From NCBI GenBank assembly GCA_029964075.1, contig CM057136.1, positions 13,070,381-13,134,380 on the forward strand: a stretch of DNA of 64,000 nt. Direction: 5' to 3'. Shown here one piece after another: positions 1 to 12,605 of this stretch (position 1 is its first letter; every line of letters begins with the position of its first letter). Origin of the DNA: Patiria pectinifera. Lineage: Eukaryota > Echinodermata > Asteroidea > Valvatida > Asterinidae. The translations under genes and the position numbers were made by a program. The notes beneath the pieces were generated by a model, which saw nothing but the letters and a program-made list of their open reading frames with translations, made no database searches and had not been told where the DNA came from.

Positions 1-132
1 TTTGTGCTATTGCTCTGTTTACTGCCAGCAATATCCTGGAACGACATGAACCTTATTACTAATGACATAGAAACTGCCGGCAGATACTAATACATGTATG
101 TGAAGTTTTGAGGTGTACACCCTATCTGAATT
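1..132. other. Intergenic, nothing recognised
   Basis: Short AT-rich stretch at the window edge with no exon, RNA or repeat that I recognise. Confidence 0.5.
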
Positions 133-391
133 GCCAAACTCACTGGTTTTACTGGAATCCTGCTGCTTCACAATTTTAACGTGTTTTAGATGGGTTTTTG
201 ATCGAGTATAAACTTTATGTGCCCTCTCTGGACTCCCGTATATTTTGCACTAAATTTAGTCGGGCACCATTTGCAGTCATCAGCCGACATTTGAAGAGAA
301 AAACAAAGTTAAAAAAAATAAATAAAAGCTGCGTCTCCGCACCACTTTTGGGGCAAGCTCCATACCAGAAACCGAAGACTTTTTTGTGGGC
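133..391 (-). mobile_element. Harbinger-like MITE, truncated copy A
   Basis: This segment is the reverse complement of the elements at 16370-16730 and 32963-33325. Shared blocks include the part ending in the terminal sequence CATACCAGAAACCGAAGACT followed by a T run and GGGC, the 'GCAGTCATCAGCCGACAT' block and the 'CAATTTTAACGTGTTTTAGAT' region. The far end is missing: similarity starts near 133 at 'GCCAAACTCACTGG'. TTA follows the intact end at 392-394, as expected for a TWA target site. It is non-autonomous. The short reading frame at 198-395 is spurious and lies inside the element. Confidence 0.75.
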
Positions 392-394
392 TTA

Positions 395-3300
395 GGCAAT
401 TTTTTTTTTATCAAAATGTTTCATTCCTTTGTAAAGTTTCCCCGAATTTGCACTGTGGTGCTGTTATAGAGTAACTGCATGCAAGTGGAAAGGGTTATTT
501 TTATATAAGATCAAAATTACTTTCCAATCGATGCAGTTACAAATTGATTGTTGTAAATGTTGGTTTACTGGAGCAAACCTTTCATAATCATTAAAAGTTC
601 AGGGACTTCACATTTAAGCGCACTTGACATTGAACATTTTACACTGATCTGAAATACCTATTCCTTATTTAGTTGTCAAACCCCGTCAACTATGTGTTAC
701 TCCCTGTACAGTTTGGCACCATTAAACTTGTTGCCCGAGGCGGGACGCGCGAGCCGATTTTAAGGCAAGAAATCGGCGCAATGCACGCTAAGTCTTGAGA
801 TCGCCCTTTTATGTTTTCCACATATTTCCCTGAAATAAGTTTAGGCCTACACTCGGAAAAGGTGTGGCCTTTGCACACGTATGTCTGTGGAAATTTTAGT
901 AAATTATCGTCCAGGTTGGTATTGTACCATTGCGATAACAACTTACAAAATTAAATAGTTTTCTGAAACATTTGGATCGACGCACATGCGCACTTCGAAC
1001 TAGAGTTTTCTGGGCGTGGGTGTAATTGTATTTGTAAAACCGTGTCAAGTGGTCTGAACATCAACGGATGACCCAAATGATGGAGACAGTTGGTGCCTTA
1101 ACTTGTTCATTGTTTCACATCTACGCCACGCCCGGGTGAACAAGGTGGTACGTTTATAAAAAGATTGTTAGAGTGCGATTGATGACGCAAACTTTAATTC
1201 AATTTTGAGCGCAGGAAGGGAGAACTTTTACCGTTATTTTCCTTTAGCAAAAATAAAAAAAGGAAGAAGACCACTGGCGACAGTTTATGGCCAGCCCCGG
1301 TCTGGAGAAAATCGTTGGTAATGTGATATGGACGCGGATAGCGCGGAACCATCACCGTCTCAACCCGGTTACATCTTCAGCGCGTTTCCCCGTCACCAGT
1401 GAGCCGAGAATCGCGTCGTACGCCCCGCCTAATAGGAACGGATAGTCGCGGTGACTCCTCCCGTCTCCGTGCGTCGACGCATCCTCTAATGGATGCGACC
1501 TCATTACACTTTTACCAAACTACAATACTCGGTTTGTAACGAGATAATGACACACCGGGATCGTTTTTTCCGATGCCTGTGTATTGCCCCTACTTGTCTG
1601 AAAATTAGGGCTACTTATAAAATTAGGAATCAAACGACGCTCGTCTCGTCTGTATGCTCTGAATCACATACTGCCGTCACTATGTATGCACACTAGTCTT
1701 CACCTCGAGACGAGTCTTGAATTAACAACAATCAAATAGGAAATACACATAAAGACTGTCGACGCCACTGAGTGACAAAATTACGAAGAATATTGTCCAA
1801 CAAATAAATAGTTCATTTTCCTTTATTGACTTAGTTCCTGCATGCTCTTTGAAGAACGATCATTATCGAAAAAATGACGTCTGCCCCTGAATTAAGCAAT
1901 GCTGCACCGCATCGCATTGCGGTAGATTGACGTAAATGAGTTCTCCGAGTTATTTACTATTGCCCATGATTTCTACGTGGTATCTGTCTCCAGTAAGTTG
2001 AACTCCCCGTTCAAGACCTGTTGAAAAAAACAGTAGCGGGTCTAGATATGGGGGTGGGGCGTAGTTGAGGGTTGCAACCCCCACATCCACCCCCATTCAG
2101 CCGCTGGCTCATCACGTTATGATACTAGTAAAATGGGGCCAAAAAGTAATAAATGGTATACTAAAGTTTCGCAAATTGCCTTAGAATGCAGGAGAAAACA
2201 TCGTAGATTTCAAAATTTTCCGGTGAAAAGCCCCTGGACCCCCCTCCTTCAGCAAGGCGTGTCTTCGGAACGCCCACACTCACCCCTTTCATATCGAGCT
2301 GTAGATCCGCCCCTGAAAAATTTGATTTTTTTTTTCTTGACAATCGTGACAATGAGATACAAGATGCGTTCGTTGTATTGTGTTTTGTTGTTGCGGCTGA
2401 GCTCATACGCTTGCATCGGATATAGTTGACATTTTCTTAATAACTTTCTATTGTTGGAGCGGGGATAGGGGAGGAGTGGGAGGGGGGTTACCCTAACCGT
2501 ATGCCACTGCTTCAGTCATTTATTTTCATTGGGCTTCTCTTAGTATAGCAAATATTATTGTGCACGTATAATTATATTGAACTCTAATATGCAGCTCAGT
2601 TTGGGATATTTTGCATGATGGAATTCGCGTCGGGGAGATGACATTTTTGAGATCGAATTTTGTGCTTCGTTCGTGAAGGCAAAACCAAATTAAAGACTTT
2701 GAAAAAAATATAACATAGTGTAGCAAGTAAACTTGTATATAGGGGGGATACATCTATATGTTCTCGATATTGTTATTTTCATTTGAAGAAACGAAACAAT
2801 CTTATCTTATGAAAATTGTATTGATGATTATTTTACTCGAAAGGTAATTCATTATCGTAATTCTATATTCATTTCCTCTGTGACGTTGTGCTCTGTATGG
2901 CCGGCAGATATCATGCACACTGTACCAGTGGAAAATGAATGTTAAAAGATCTAAACCATCAACCAACAGGGAATCACATAAGAATTTCGAGAAAAGTACG
3001 CGCGACTCACACAACTGTAATGCAGTTATATACATTTTACAATAGGTAAAAAGTGCAACGGCTTCAGACAAGCGATGCGTCAACGCATTTGAAGTGCGAG
3101 TACCCCCACCCCCTCCCCTAAAAAAAAAAAAATGATCTTCGCTTTGCAGCTGGTTTAATCACAGTCAGCCCTTCTAGACATTCCCTTTCAATTCCTCCCC
3201 AGTTGAGAAAAACACGACATGCAGAAATGAGTGATTAAAAAATACTCTTTCTTCCCGACTTTCATTTCAGAAAATTATTTATTTCCGCCGGGACAGAAAA

Positions 3301-5570
3301 AAAGCAGCTTCGTTTATCATTCCACTCCTCCGGTAAACCAGCCAATTCTTCTGATGGTCAAAATTTATCATCCTTTCTTAATTTCGCCGGCTACACTTGT
3401 AAATAATTATCTTTTCGAGGACTGCTTTTTTTCTTCTCGCTTCGTTGGTCATATTTTGGTGCACCGTATTCAACTGCTTGTGGATTATGTACTATAGATA
3501 TATCTCAGTGATGTGTGTACTTCTATTTACTGCGCGTATGTGAGCCTTTTCGCAATCAAGGGAATGCACATTACGTACGCACCGTGGCTACCGCTGGCGA
3601 ACTCGCAACGGACGTTGACACAAAATGGCGTAATATTTTTTGATTTTCTTCGTTAAACTTACGCTCAAATTCCCACAGACAGAGTGATGTTTTGCTTAGC
3701 ACCGTGCGTGCCTGCGTGGCCCACGAAGACTGTTCTGCGAAACTTGAAACCCAATGAAATATTGCTGAGAAAAATAACATTGTAACTGGTTGAATCGATT
3801 GTTATTGTATAGGGCCTACACTAAAAAAAAAGTCCGGCAAATTAGGTTGATTTTGTCGCCCAGTGTTGCCCAACATACCAATTTTGTCTTGAGTAAATTC
3901 TCTCCAAACGTTGGTTCAAATCTTCCCCGAGTTAACCAACAATTGAGGTAAATGCATACCAATGTTGGGCAAGCAACAGTATTCACCTTGTGTTTGTAAC
4001 AATGTAAGGAAAGATTCCCATATCTGGCCATCACTTGTCACCCTGTGCACAAACCGTATGAGACTGGTCTGAAAATTTCTAAGTGTTTTCTAAGTAAATA
4101 CTTCAATATTTTCCCTGCTAAATTTGACTTTTTAGGACATGTCATCACTTTCTGATGGCTGATCGGTCCCTGAAGGGAAAAATTAGTGATGGTCAGAAAT
4201 GGGAATCTTTCCCAATGTAATTGCATATGTGTGAAAACATCACCCGAGAACCAGTCAAAAAAGCCATTGGAAGTTTGGTGACATTTTATAGGATATCTTG
4301 TTCCCCCCCTCCCAAAAAAAGGGGTTTCTGTGCATTCAGTAGTTTTATGGCGTTGTATATGAATCAGCAAAGCCTCGAGTTGATGTTATATACCAGTGCT
4401 CTATCAGGATTGAGGTCCTTCGGGAAATTTTCGGGGCATTTTCCTTATAAAGAAAGTGGCAAAGATATTTGGTTTCGTCCGTTCTTTCTTTTAAGTGGTT
4501 GGTGATGTTACTATACTGTTCTTTGTGACTATTCAATTAATTGTGTTGATTTTTTTTGTTTTCACTTACAGTTGCTGTTTCCGACTTTCATCCTGCAAAT
4601 GAATTTTTTTTTTTTAATTTGCTATTTTTGTATCAATGCTAAAGTTATGTCTTTTGAGTGAGACATCTAACGAAAATACTCCCGCGTTTACGTATGGAAT
4701 AATCACTACAAATTTCTAATCATTTGCGGCCCAACAATTCAAGTTAGCGGCGTAGTAAAAATCGTCGCCCGCCAGTCGCCCTCCACGCACTGAACAATTT
4801 GGTAGTCCTATATAAGTGACCATGGTTTACGCGTTTAACGTAAATTGGGGTCCCCCCCCCCGTAACATCCAGCACCCTAGCTATGACGCTAATTCAGGTA
4901 CAAAATATATATCTTTTTTGCGTTATGAGCTCAAAATACTCCAAATATAATGGCATCTATTAGAGGGTTGAAAACGTCAAAACAGAAATGAAGGTATTTT
5001 TTCCCGTTAAAAACAAAACATACGAATTGAACACTCGTTAAGTGGAAAAAAAATCGAATATGTTGCAGAACACGGGTTGAGCAGCGTTATCACCGCTCAC
5101 TGGTCAAGTTGGAGCCATTTTCCTACCCTAACCCGTGAAAAAAAATCGTTTCATTTTGCGATTTCGCGTGAATTGCCACCATCGTCATTAATTAAGAATG
5201 ATTAACCGTGCCTCGGCGCCCATTCACGGTCAAGAAGACACGGCGAAAAAAAACCACCCCCGTCGTCTGTAATTTGAGAGGCGGTGGTCACTTTTTTTGC
5301 TTTGTTGGGAGTGCACGGGCTGTGAAAATTGACACTTGTCAAGTGACCACTGATTTAAGTGATTGAACAATGGCCCTTTTTGAATAGCGCTGTCCAGTTG
5401 ACGAATTAATCAATGTGATTGAAAAGAGTGCGAACACGGACGCTAAATTATTCAAACGGCGAGTTATATTCGGACGTTCGACGTGTTCTCTGGGGAAATT
5501 GGTTGCTGTAATCAAAAGCTTTATGGTATAATGCATTTTTATAGGAAAGTTTGGTTAAAGGTTTCTGTTG
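395..5570. other. Gene-poor upstream flank
   Basis: I see no convincing exon here. The stretch holds homopolymer and C/G tracts (for example near 3120 and 4850) and a GC-richer, repeat-poor segment at about 1280-1500 that could be regulatory. A patch near 2290-2320 resembles the 'GATCCGCCCCTG' tails of dispersed repeats. All long open frames are short and low-complexity. Confidence 0.5.
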
Positions 5571-5626
5571 GGTTGTTTGTTTGTTTGTTTGTTGGGATGT
5601 TGTTTGTTTGTTTGTTGGGATGTTTG
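5571..5626. repeat. (GTTT)n microsatellite
   Basis: Imperfect GTTT tetranucleotide run, interrupted twice by GTTGGGAT. Confidence 0.85.
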
Positions 5627-6614
5627 CTCGGCTTTATCTGTTTCAGCTTGCACATTATAGCAGCCGTCCCGCGTAACAATGATTATCGCAGCTTGCAATG
5701 TATAATTTGCCCTGAAATATAATACAAACTTACCCCGTGCAGTAAGGTATCAATTAAGGTTTTTGGTTCGGGGGGTGGGGGGATGCAAAATTAGTATTTT
5801 TTCCTAAAAGGTGCCTTGAGCTATTTTTTTTAATCGTTCGTAGGCAAGGTGGCAAGTAGGCAAGGTGGCAAGTTCCCCCACCCCTTCCCCTCCCCTACTT
5901 CTGGATATACCATTGCCCCCTAACAACTTCTTTGCCACGCCCATGAAAAGGGTGTTCACAAAGTCCCTCTGGAGGGAAGCAAGAGACACGGTGTTAAAAA
6001 AAATGATCTGTCAAAAAAAATATGAAACCATCAGCTGTTACAAGATTGTCAATTAACAAAATCAAGCAAACAACCTTCAGGCAAGAAATTTACCAAGTCA
6101 AAAACAAACTGACCATCAGGCCTATATGATGAACATGGGCACTTAGATAAATGAACCTTTGACATCTTATTGCCTTCCAGAGTTTCAGCTAGAGAGCCTG
6201 TAGTTCGTGTTGGTTTGACCACAGGGTCTCTACCGGCCACGCGTCCTGGACAAATTTGGACGGGTCAGTCGCCGAGCGGGCGTTGACCAGGTGCCGACCG
6301 GGCGGGACTTGAGATCGTATACCGGGGCGATGGAAGCCTGATGAGGCCCGTTGACCGCTTCCGTAAAGTAAGGTAAATGAAGAAGCTAGGTCTAATTAAG
6401 AAGGTTCTTAAAGCTATATATAACATACGAATTCATCTTTACATTGTGCCGTACCTGGGTTTTGGTACTGGGGTGTGGGGGACGTAATTTGTTTGGGGGT
6501 AAGATTTGAAGGTTTGCATGGTGAAGAAGACGGTGATAAGATAAGGCTTTACGGTAGCACCATGTGACGAATCTCTTTTGTGAGTTTATGTGGTTCTGAA
6601 AAGAAGCGGGGGAA
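5627..6614. other. Intergenic
   Basis: No gene recognised. It includes a C-rich patch at about 5875-5925 and a GC-rich patch at about 6230-6370. The 6392-6614 part lies downstream, on the minus strand, of the hammerhead-like motif at 6615-6654 and may belong to the same decayed element. Confidence 0.45.
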
Positions 6615-6654
6615 CTCAACGTTTCGGACAGTGTACTCTGTCCGTCGTCAGGAG
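6615..6654 (-). ncRNA. Hammerhead-like ribozyme motif (Penelope-type remnant)
   Basis: Read on the minus strand, this has a CUGANGA box (CTGACGA, plus-strand 6645-6651), a perfect hairpin GGACAG/CTGTCC with loop AGTACA, a GAAAC box (6621-6625), then GTTGAG. The flanking GAG (minus) can pair with CTC just before CTGACGA as a 3-bp stem I, and ACGT gives the very short stem III typical of minimal hammerheads. Minimal hammerheads are known in the repeats of Penelope-like retroelements. One extra C lies between CTGACGA and stem II, so the core is not canonical and catalysis is doubtful. No Penelope protein is visible nearby. Confidence 0.5.
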
Positions 6655-8488
6655 ACTGGTAAATTGTTTTGGTTGAAATAAAGTGGTGCCGATTTTTCTT
6701 TTCATTCGTAGAAATGCAGGACGAGGGCAGGCATATACTGGTTCGCTGTTCTGTCCATGGTATATCAGTCCGCGCAGCTTTGCGAAACTTTTTTCAAAAA
6801 CTGGACAACAGCTTCACAAAACCGAAAGCAAAATAACGGCGGCAACAAAGTATCCTTTCTGTATTTTCGATTACTAAAACTCAATAGAGAAATCAAAACA
6901 AGACACCGTTGGAATTGATGCATTGCATTTTGGAGTTGAGAAGGGTTTCTTTTCGCATTCCCAAATAGAAACATTTCTCCTCCTCTGCAATCTATTCTTT
7001 TTGTTTTCTAGAAATTTCCCAAAACGTGATATCCTGATGAAGCTCAGAGATAACACCGTCCAGCGAGGTCGATATAGGAATTTTTTTCTGATGGTCTTGT
7101 TTACAATCTAGTGTTGCGCAGTTACTGATTGGCGTGCAAGGCTGTTGCGTTCGGTCGGATTGAGACTGGTAATAAAGACACCAGTTTTTCCCCTTCTTTT
7201 TTGTTTAGTGCATTTTTCTTTATTCGCAATACCGGTACAGCATCGACTGATGATGAGGTAGAATTTAAGATGGTAATTGCGGGTGTACCTAGAAGGCGCT
7301 GTTTTATTGCAGATGAGGCAGTTATTCTGGCATCGATCTGGATGAGACGGGGGTGGTGGAGAAACTAAGAAGTCTTCTTCGGCATTATTGTCTCAAATGT
7401 CCTTCGGAGGCCAGAAATGCAAACCGGTACGACGATTTGTAAGACAAAAATTGCAAGCAAAATCTATTCGCTAATGAACTGTATGCTGATTTCGAGAGAC
7501 TCGCGCCGAATACGATGCAGCAAGCGACGTCGTGGCACAGTGTCGAGTTTTGGAGTGTTTGTTATGGCTAGCGATATATGTACTGATGGAAGATCTCAGG
7601 GCCCTTATGCTCCACATATAGAGGGCGCTGTGACACGGTGACGCTTGAAGAGACACACACTGAACAGATTATATGGTTGCAGGCCAGTAAATCGGTCCAA
7701 AATTGCCTACGCCGGCCAAATCACGATTTGCATGCGGTATTTGAGCATATTTTGGGTCATGAACTTGAGGGTTTGTAAAAAACATGGGTGAAAGCCGTGC
7801 ACGGGACTGTGAGCTTGTAGTTCTGTGCAATTTGATGAAATTGGGGCCCCAAGAGCGCTCTATTTTGCAATGGAGTGTAGGCATTGTTTTTCAAAATGGC
7901 GATGAGCTTCAGGACTATTTTTAGGAGTGATCATCTTCGGATGGAAATTTCTCCCAAAAGTTATTCGATTACCCCCCCCCCCCAAAAAAAAAACCCACCC
8001 ACACAAACAAACAAGCCAATTTGAACAGAAAATGAAAGATAGTGAAATAAGCTTTAATTTGATGAGTGTCTTGAACACCCCAGAGAGTGGTGAGTATTTG
8101 TAATAATTTATGGAAGTGCGCGTAATTGCCACTGAGGTCTATGACAGTGTATTTACTGGTCTGAGGCTGCATGTGGGGTCCATTAGCTGTCCGGCTTTTG
8201 GGCTATCATTGGCCATTTAATAAATTCATTGATTTAAATAAAATAAGTCTGAAAATTGGACTTAAGAATACAGCTCTTGTTCATCATGGAAATACTGGCC
8301 TTAACATTATGAGAAAAAAAAAACTACTAAGAGCGAAAATTGGCTTTTATTCCCGACAGCTGAAAAAAACGGTGAGTTTCATATATAACATAGACTTAAA
8401 AACCTGACCGGCTGCGCACTTGCTCGCATTTCCATATACATTCAGGTGCACTTTAGTTAAACAGGCCACAATTATTGTATAATGGACG
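6655..8488. other. Intergenic
   Basis: No exon or recognised repeat, apart from a poly-C/poly-A junction at about 7971-7999. Short open frames around 7129-7641 show no family features. Confidence 0.45.
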
Positions 8489-8805
8489 TAGAAGTAAAAC
8501 ACTATTGACATATTCACACGCGAAAAAGAATAATATAAAAACAATTAATTTAATTGTTTTTCAACCGAATGCATCTATTGCAATTCGACACTTTCTCGGG
8601 GTGTCCTGTTATTTCCCGCGTTGTGTTACACGTCTTAGTTTACTCGTAGATCTGGAGGTAAAATACCATTCACTTATTCATACGAAAAATAATACAAAAA
8701 CAAGTAGCTTGTTTTCCAATCAATGCATTAAAAATGCAATTCGATCTTTTTGTGGAGTATCTTGTTGTTGCCGTCCTAGCGTTAGACCTTTTAGTTTACT
8801 CTTTT
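8489..8805 (+). repeat. Diverged tandem duplication of about 160 bp with an open frame
   Basis: Two units starting near 8491 and 8655 share a succession of blocks in the same order: GTAAAA, TATTCA.ACG, AATAATA.AAAA, TTGTTTT.CAA, ATGCAATTCGA, GT.TC.TGTT and TTAGTTTACTC. A frame open for 126 codons (8475-8855) crosses both units. The copies align in that frame over H-x-K-(K)-N-N-x-K-T, IRxFxGVSC and SLL. I do not recognise the product. It may be chance in a decayed repeat, or part of an unidentified coding segment. Confidence 0.6.
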
Positions 8806-10312
8806 TCCTCTTTTTTGGTAGGAGAACTTTCGACTATCGGGTCAGTGCAACTTAATCTTTGGTGTTGAAAACACTGCTCGGAGGGCTTCCGAGTACAATG
8901 GTTAAAAAGGGATTGGATCTTTTACACATTGTTATCATCTGAATCCAATTGAGCGTTTCTATTATTTTGCAACCTGTATAGAGGGAGAAAAAAAGAAAGA
9001 AACGAAGTGGCGAACGGTATGAGATTTTCGCGTGTAGTGTTCATTACACGTGCTTCTTAAGAGCTTTCAAATAAAAAGAAAAGCGCGGGGTCTGAATGAA
9101 GAAAGAAAAAATCGAAAGGTGAAATGCTACTTGCGCCGAAATGTAATAATGCCACTTGTGGAACTCAGCTGGAATTCCAGCGTGCGTTCTCGAATAATAC
9201 CTATTAAACATCGGAGGAGGCATTGGAACAATGGTAGGGCCACGGGGGTTTCTTCCAGCACCATAGGCCTATACCAGCCAGCGGACAAGGGCAGCAAGAA
9301 CACAACGGTTCTTCAGATCTATTTTCCACTCCGGCAAAGAATAGGTTTCTTTTTTGTTTGCCATTCGATTGGGAAGCCCTCACTCTATCCAAATGAAAAG
9401 AAGTAGTACGAGGAAAGATCCTCTTTCAGTCGCGTCCGGTCTGCAAGCCGGCAGCAACAGGGAGCGGCGAGCAGCTCGCGGCGGGCGGAGGAAGCGGCCT
9501 GCATCGCCGGGAGAAGAAAAAATCGTTCATTTCCCCCCTACGGACTAAGGCTTAACCAGGTAGCGTGTAAATTCACTTCAAGGTTATACACGGCCCCCGT
9601 CTCCGGTGTAGATATACACCGAGAGAATAACAGCCTACGTGGTTTTTGATTGGGGCTTGACTATTGTGTTTAATCAGGGAGCGAATTATGAGGGAGAAAT
9701 CAAGGGTGTTTTTCTTATCGGGGGGACTTCTTAATACAGCACCGTATACCAAACAGTCATTAAGTCTGCCTTTTTTTGCTTTTTGGTTATTGTCCTTCCC
9801 TGCGTCGCAATTAAACTAGACTTTGGGTTGGATTGCGATACAACGGTCTTAAGTTGACTACAAAAAACGGCGCACAAACAAGACGAGCTCAGTAATTTCC
9901 GTAGATAGCCTACCCGTACATTGTTGCGTCTTTCTTCAGTTGGTATCCGGTTCTGTAGCGGGCATTTTAGAAAGATAGTCCTAATGACGTGGTCTTTAAC
10001 GATTTTTTCAAAAACTTAAAATAAGAAAGCTTCTTATTTTTGGTATACGGGCGCCGATAAAAGGTTGTATTGATACAGCAGCGAGGAATCCAAATAGGCT
10101 GCGGCGGCGCGCGGATCAAGGATTTTTTTTCTTCAAAAGATGTAGTTGAGCAGTTGAAGTCAATACAAAGACCACAGGCCTGCAGTAACGAATCGAGATC
10201 TGCAATATTGTGTGGCGATCGATATTTCTAGAAAACTTTAATTTTGTTTTGGCCTTTCCAGTAATTATGATGAAAGAATAAGACCGGTTTGACGGGGTGG
10301 GGTGGGGATGGG
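8806..10312. other. Intergenic
   Basis: No gene recognised. The 118-codon frame at 9050-9406 lacks family features and splice context. A purine-rich, GC-richer patch lies at about 9430-9510. Confidence 0.45.
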
Positions 10313-10350
10313 ATGTGTGTGGGTGTGTGTGTGTGTGGGGGGGGGGGGAG
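10313..10350. repeat. (TG)n / poly-G tract
   Basis: GTGTGTG dinucleotide run passing into a run of about twelve G. Confidence 0.85.
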
Positions 10351-12012
10351 TGGTAGAAAACCAAACCACACCCTTAAATCCCTTATGTGCCGTCTTAAAA
10401 AATGGATGCTTTTAAGAAAAAAGTGGAGCTAATCTCAGAAAAGGAAGCCGTTAGGGTAATGTTGATTTTCTCCCCTTTTTTTGCGAGGAGCTAACAAAAT
10501 TCACGGTAGCTCTTAAAAGTCTGGTCATCAACAAAACTGTCTCAAAATCGTTATAAATGTTGTACAATGAAATTGACTTTTACTGTTTACGTGGTAGTTG
10601 TAAAGAAGTAGAATTCCAACTGGTTTCAACCTCTTATGTAATATCTTAATATTTAGCAAATTTTTAGTTATCGAAGCAACTAGGCTAGATTCTAAATTTC
10701 AATTCTTAATTAGTATAGGGGCCTGTCGTTTGTGCATTTCCCTATGATTTCCAGCTTTAATATCTAACATTTTATCACAAAGAGGTCTTTGTTAATTGGT
10801 GCCGATGGATTTATGACTCAGAGACTTACTACAACACAATAAAAATGACCGTGACAGCATCTTATTAGCAGCCCACAATACCTCGGTATAAACACCCATC
10901 GATCGCGCATAATGGATGTGACTTACCAAGCCAAGCAGCGGGACTTTGGAAAGGAATCGAGGTCGTTTGACAAATTAAACGGCCGATAAAAGCCAAACAA
11001 AAATCGATCCCAGACCGGGTTTTCCTACGGTCCAACCGATGTAAGCACGCTATTAAAATCGATTCCCCACTTAGCGAGCGACCCCGTTTTGGTGGGTATC
11101 GATACCAAAAATGACTGAGAACAATCAAGGCTGTTTTTATTTGTCGTCTGATCGAGGATGCTATACTATGTAGCAACTTGCACCCTAATCAGAATGCCAA
11201 TACTTGAATTTGTCTCCGGAAGAAGACAAAAAAGCCGTTTGTCTGTCTGTAGCTGTAGCTCGCCGAATTAAGGTCGATCATATAGACTCGAAAGCACTAC
11301 CTAAGGTGCGCGGAACTCCGCTCTTACCGAGGGGTGGCAAATTTCGCACCCGGCCAGATATTCCCCGGCCTTCCCCGGCCCAAGCTATACGTATCCCACG
11401 CTAGATTTCTAGGGCCCCACTAATGGACTCAGTATATAGTAAAGTGATAAAAAAAATTTACTCTGTACCAATTGAGACAAACATTCCCTTGTCTCTTAGG
11501 AAGCTGGACAAAAAATGGCCCCGTTTTTTAAGCAAGGAAAGGGGGCTGAGTTGTGACACCTCCCGGACGCGGGGGAACACGAAGACTGTTCCCCGGTTGG
11601 AAATGACCTATCAAGGCCGGTTGTCCCCTTTATCAACGTGGAACACGGGTGTCACTGATTGAATTGCCGCAAAATTAAGAGGCAAAGTGTAGCTATTATA
11701 GACATCATTATGTGAACTGAAGACACAAATCAAATCGACCGTTTTGCGGTCAAATGGAACCAGTTTTCGTAAAGCGCAGGGAATAATATCGTGTTCGATA
11801 GAGCTGGTCTGTTAGTCGAGATTTGGTTATAAACTAACTGGAAATTATAAACATGTAATTTCTCTTAATGTTTCTAATTTGAGTGTGTATTACAAAGGCC
11901 TCATGCATTATGATATTGTCGAGGACTGATTTTAGTAAATATTCAAAGATTCTATTAAATGCACGGGTGATTCTTTGTTGTTAACACATCATGTTGAGGG
12001 GTGCATATCTCT
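10351..12012. other. Intergenic, possible regulatory segment
   Basis: No exon. About 10870-11170 is low in repeats and dense in ATCGAT, ATTAAA and GATC-type motifs. It reads more like conserved regulatory DNA than decayed transposon, but this is only an impression. About 11290-11660 is GC-rich with a CCCCGGCCTT direct repeat near 11360. Confidence 0.35.
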
Positions 12013-12139
12013 GTTCCCCAATACCTATGTTCCCCAGTGCCTATGTTCCCTAACCCTAACCTAACCTAACCATCTAACCCTAACCCCTAATAACCCTATA
12101 ACCCTAAGGATTTGGGGGGAACATATTTATTGGGGAACA
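12013..12139. repeat. Foldback repeat with telomere-like core
   Basis: The left arm has GTTCCCCAATA and two further TATGTTCCC units. The right arm has GGGGGGAACATA and TATTGGGGAACAT, so the ends can pair. Between them lies an irregular CTAACC/CCCTAA tract (about 12050-12108) resembling the metazoan telomere repeat. It could be an interstitial telomeric remnant inside a small foldback element, or a C-rich satellite. Confidence 0.7.
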
Positions 12140-12302
12140 TCGGGTAGACCCCGTTGTTGAGCATGCGATCCCCCCAAATAAATAATGAAATAGATATATA
12201 TAGAAATATTTTGTTACTTTGACTATTCATATAAACGGTTTGTGGCTTCTGACTAGCGCCCCCTGAACAAGGACATTGACAAATTGGGGAACCGCCAACA
12301 TA

Positions 12303-12374
12303 GGGCTGGATAGCTCAGTTGGTAGAGCACCGGAACGGTTATCCAGTAGTCGCAGGTTCAAACCCCGCTGCAGA
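12303..12374 (+). repeat. tRNA-derived SINE head or tRNA pseudogene
   Basis: It contains a textbook A box (TAGCTCAGTTGG) and B box (GGTTCAAACCC) spaced as in a tRNA. Folding gives mismatches in the acceptor stem (GGCTGGA versus TGCAGAC), one mismatch in the anticodon stem and one in the T stem. The loop residue before the anticodon is C, not T. A working tRNA is therefore unlikely, and a SINE or pseudogene is the better call. Confidence 0.7.
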
Positions 12375-12605
12375 CAATTCCTTTGTTTAACTTTGGATTT
12401 TTTTTTTATAATGCACCTATAGTTTCCCCTTGTGGTTTATTTAGAAGATTTGTAATAAAAAAGATGTATGCCCTTTTGCTATTTTGCAGCATTGCTAATG
12501 TTGCTATAGGTATGAGCGCGGACACCCAGGAATTGTTTTACAGTGGCTTTAGCTCCCAGACCTATGTTCTTGAATTTCAATGGTTCCTGAGTCTATAGTG
12601 GAACG

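Noticed and set aside
6320-6360. CTGATGAGGCCCG as a second hammerhead core
   Set aside because: No GAAA box or complementary stem II follows, so it is a chance match.
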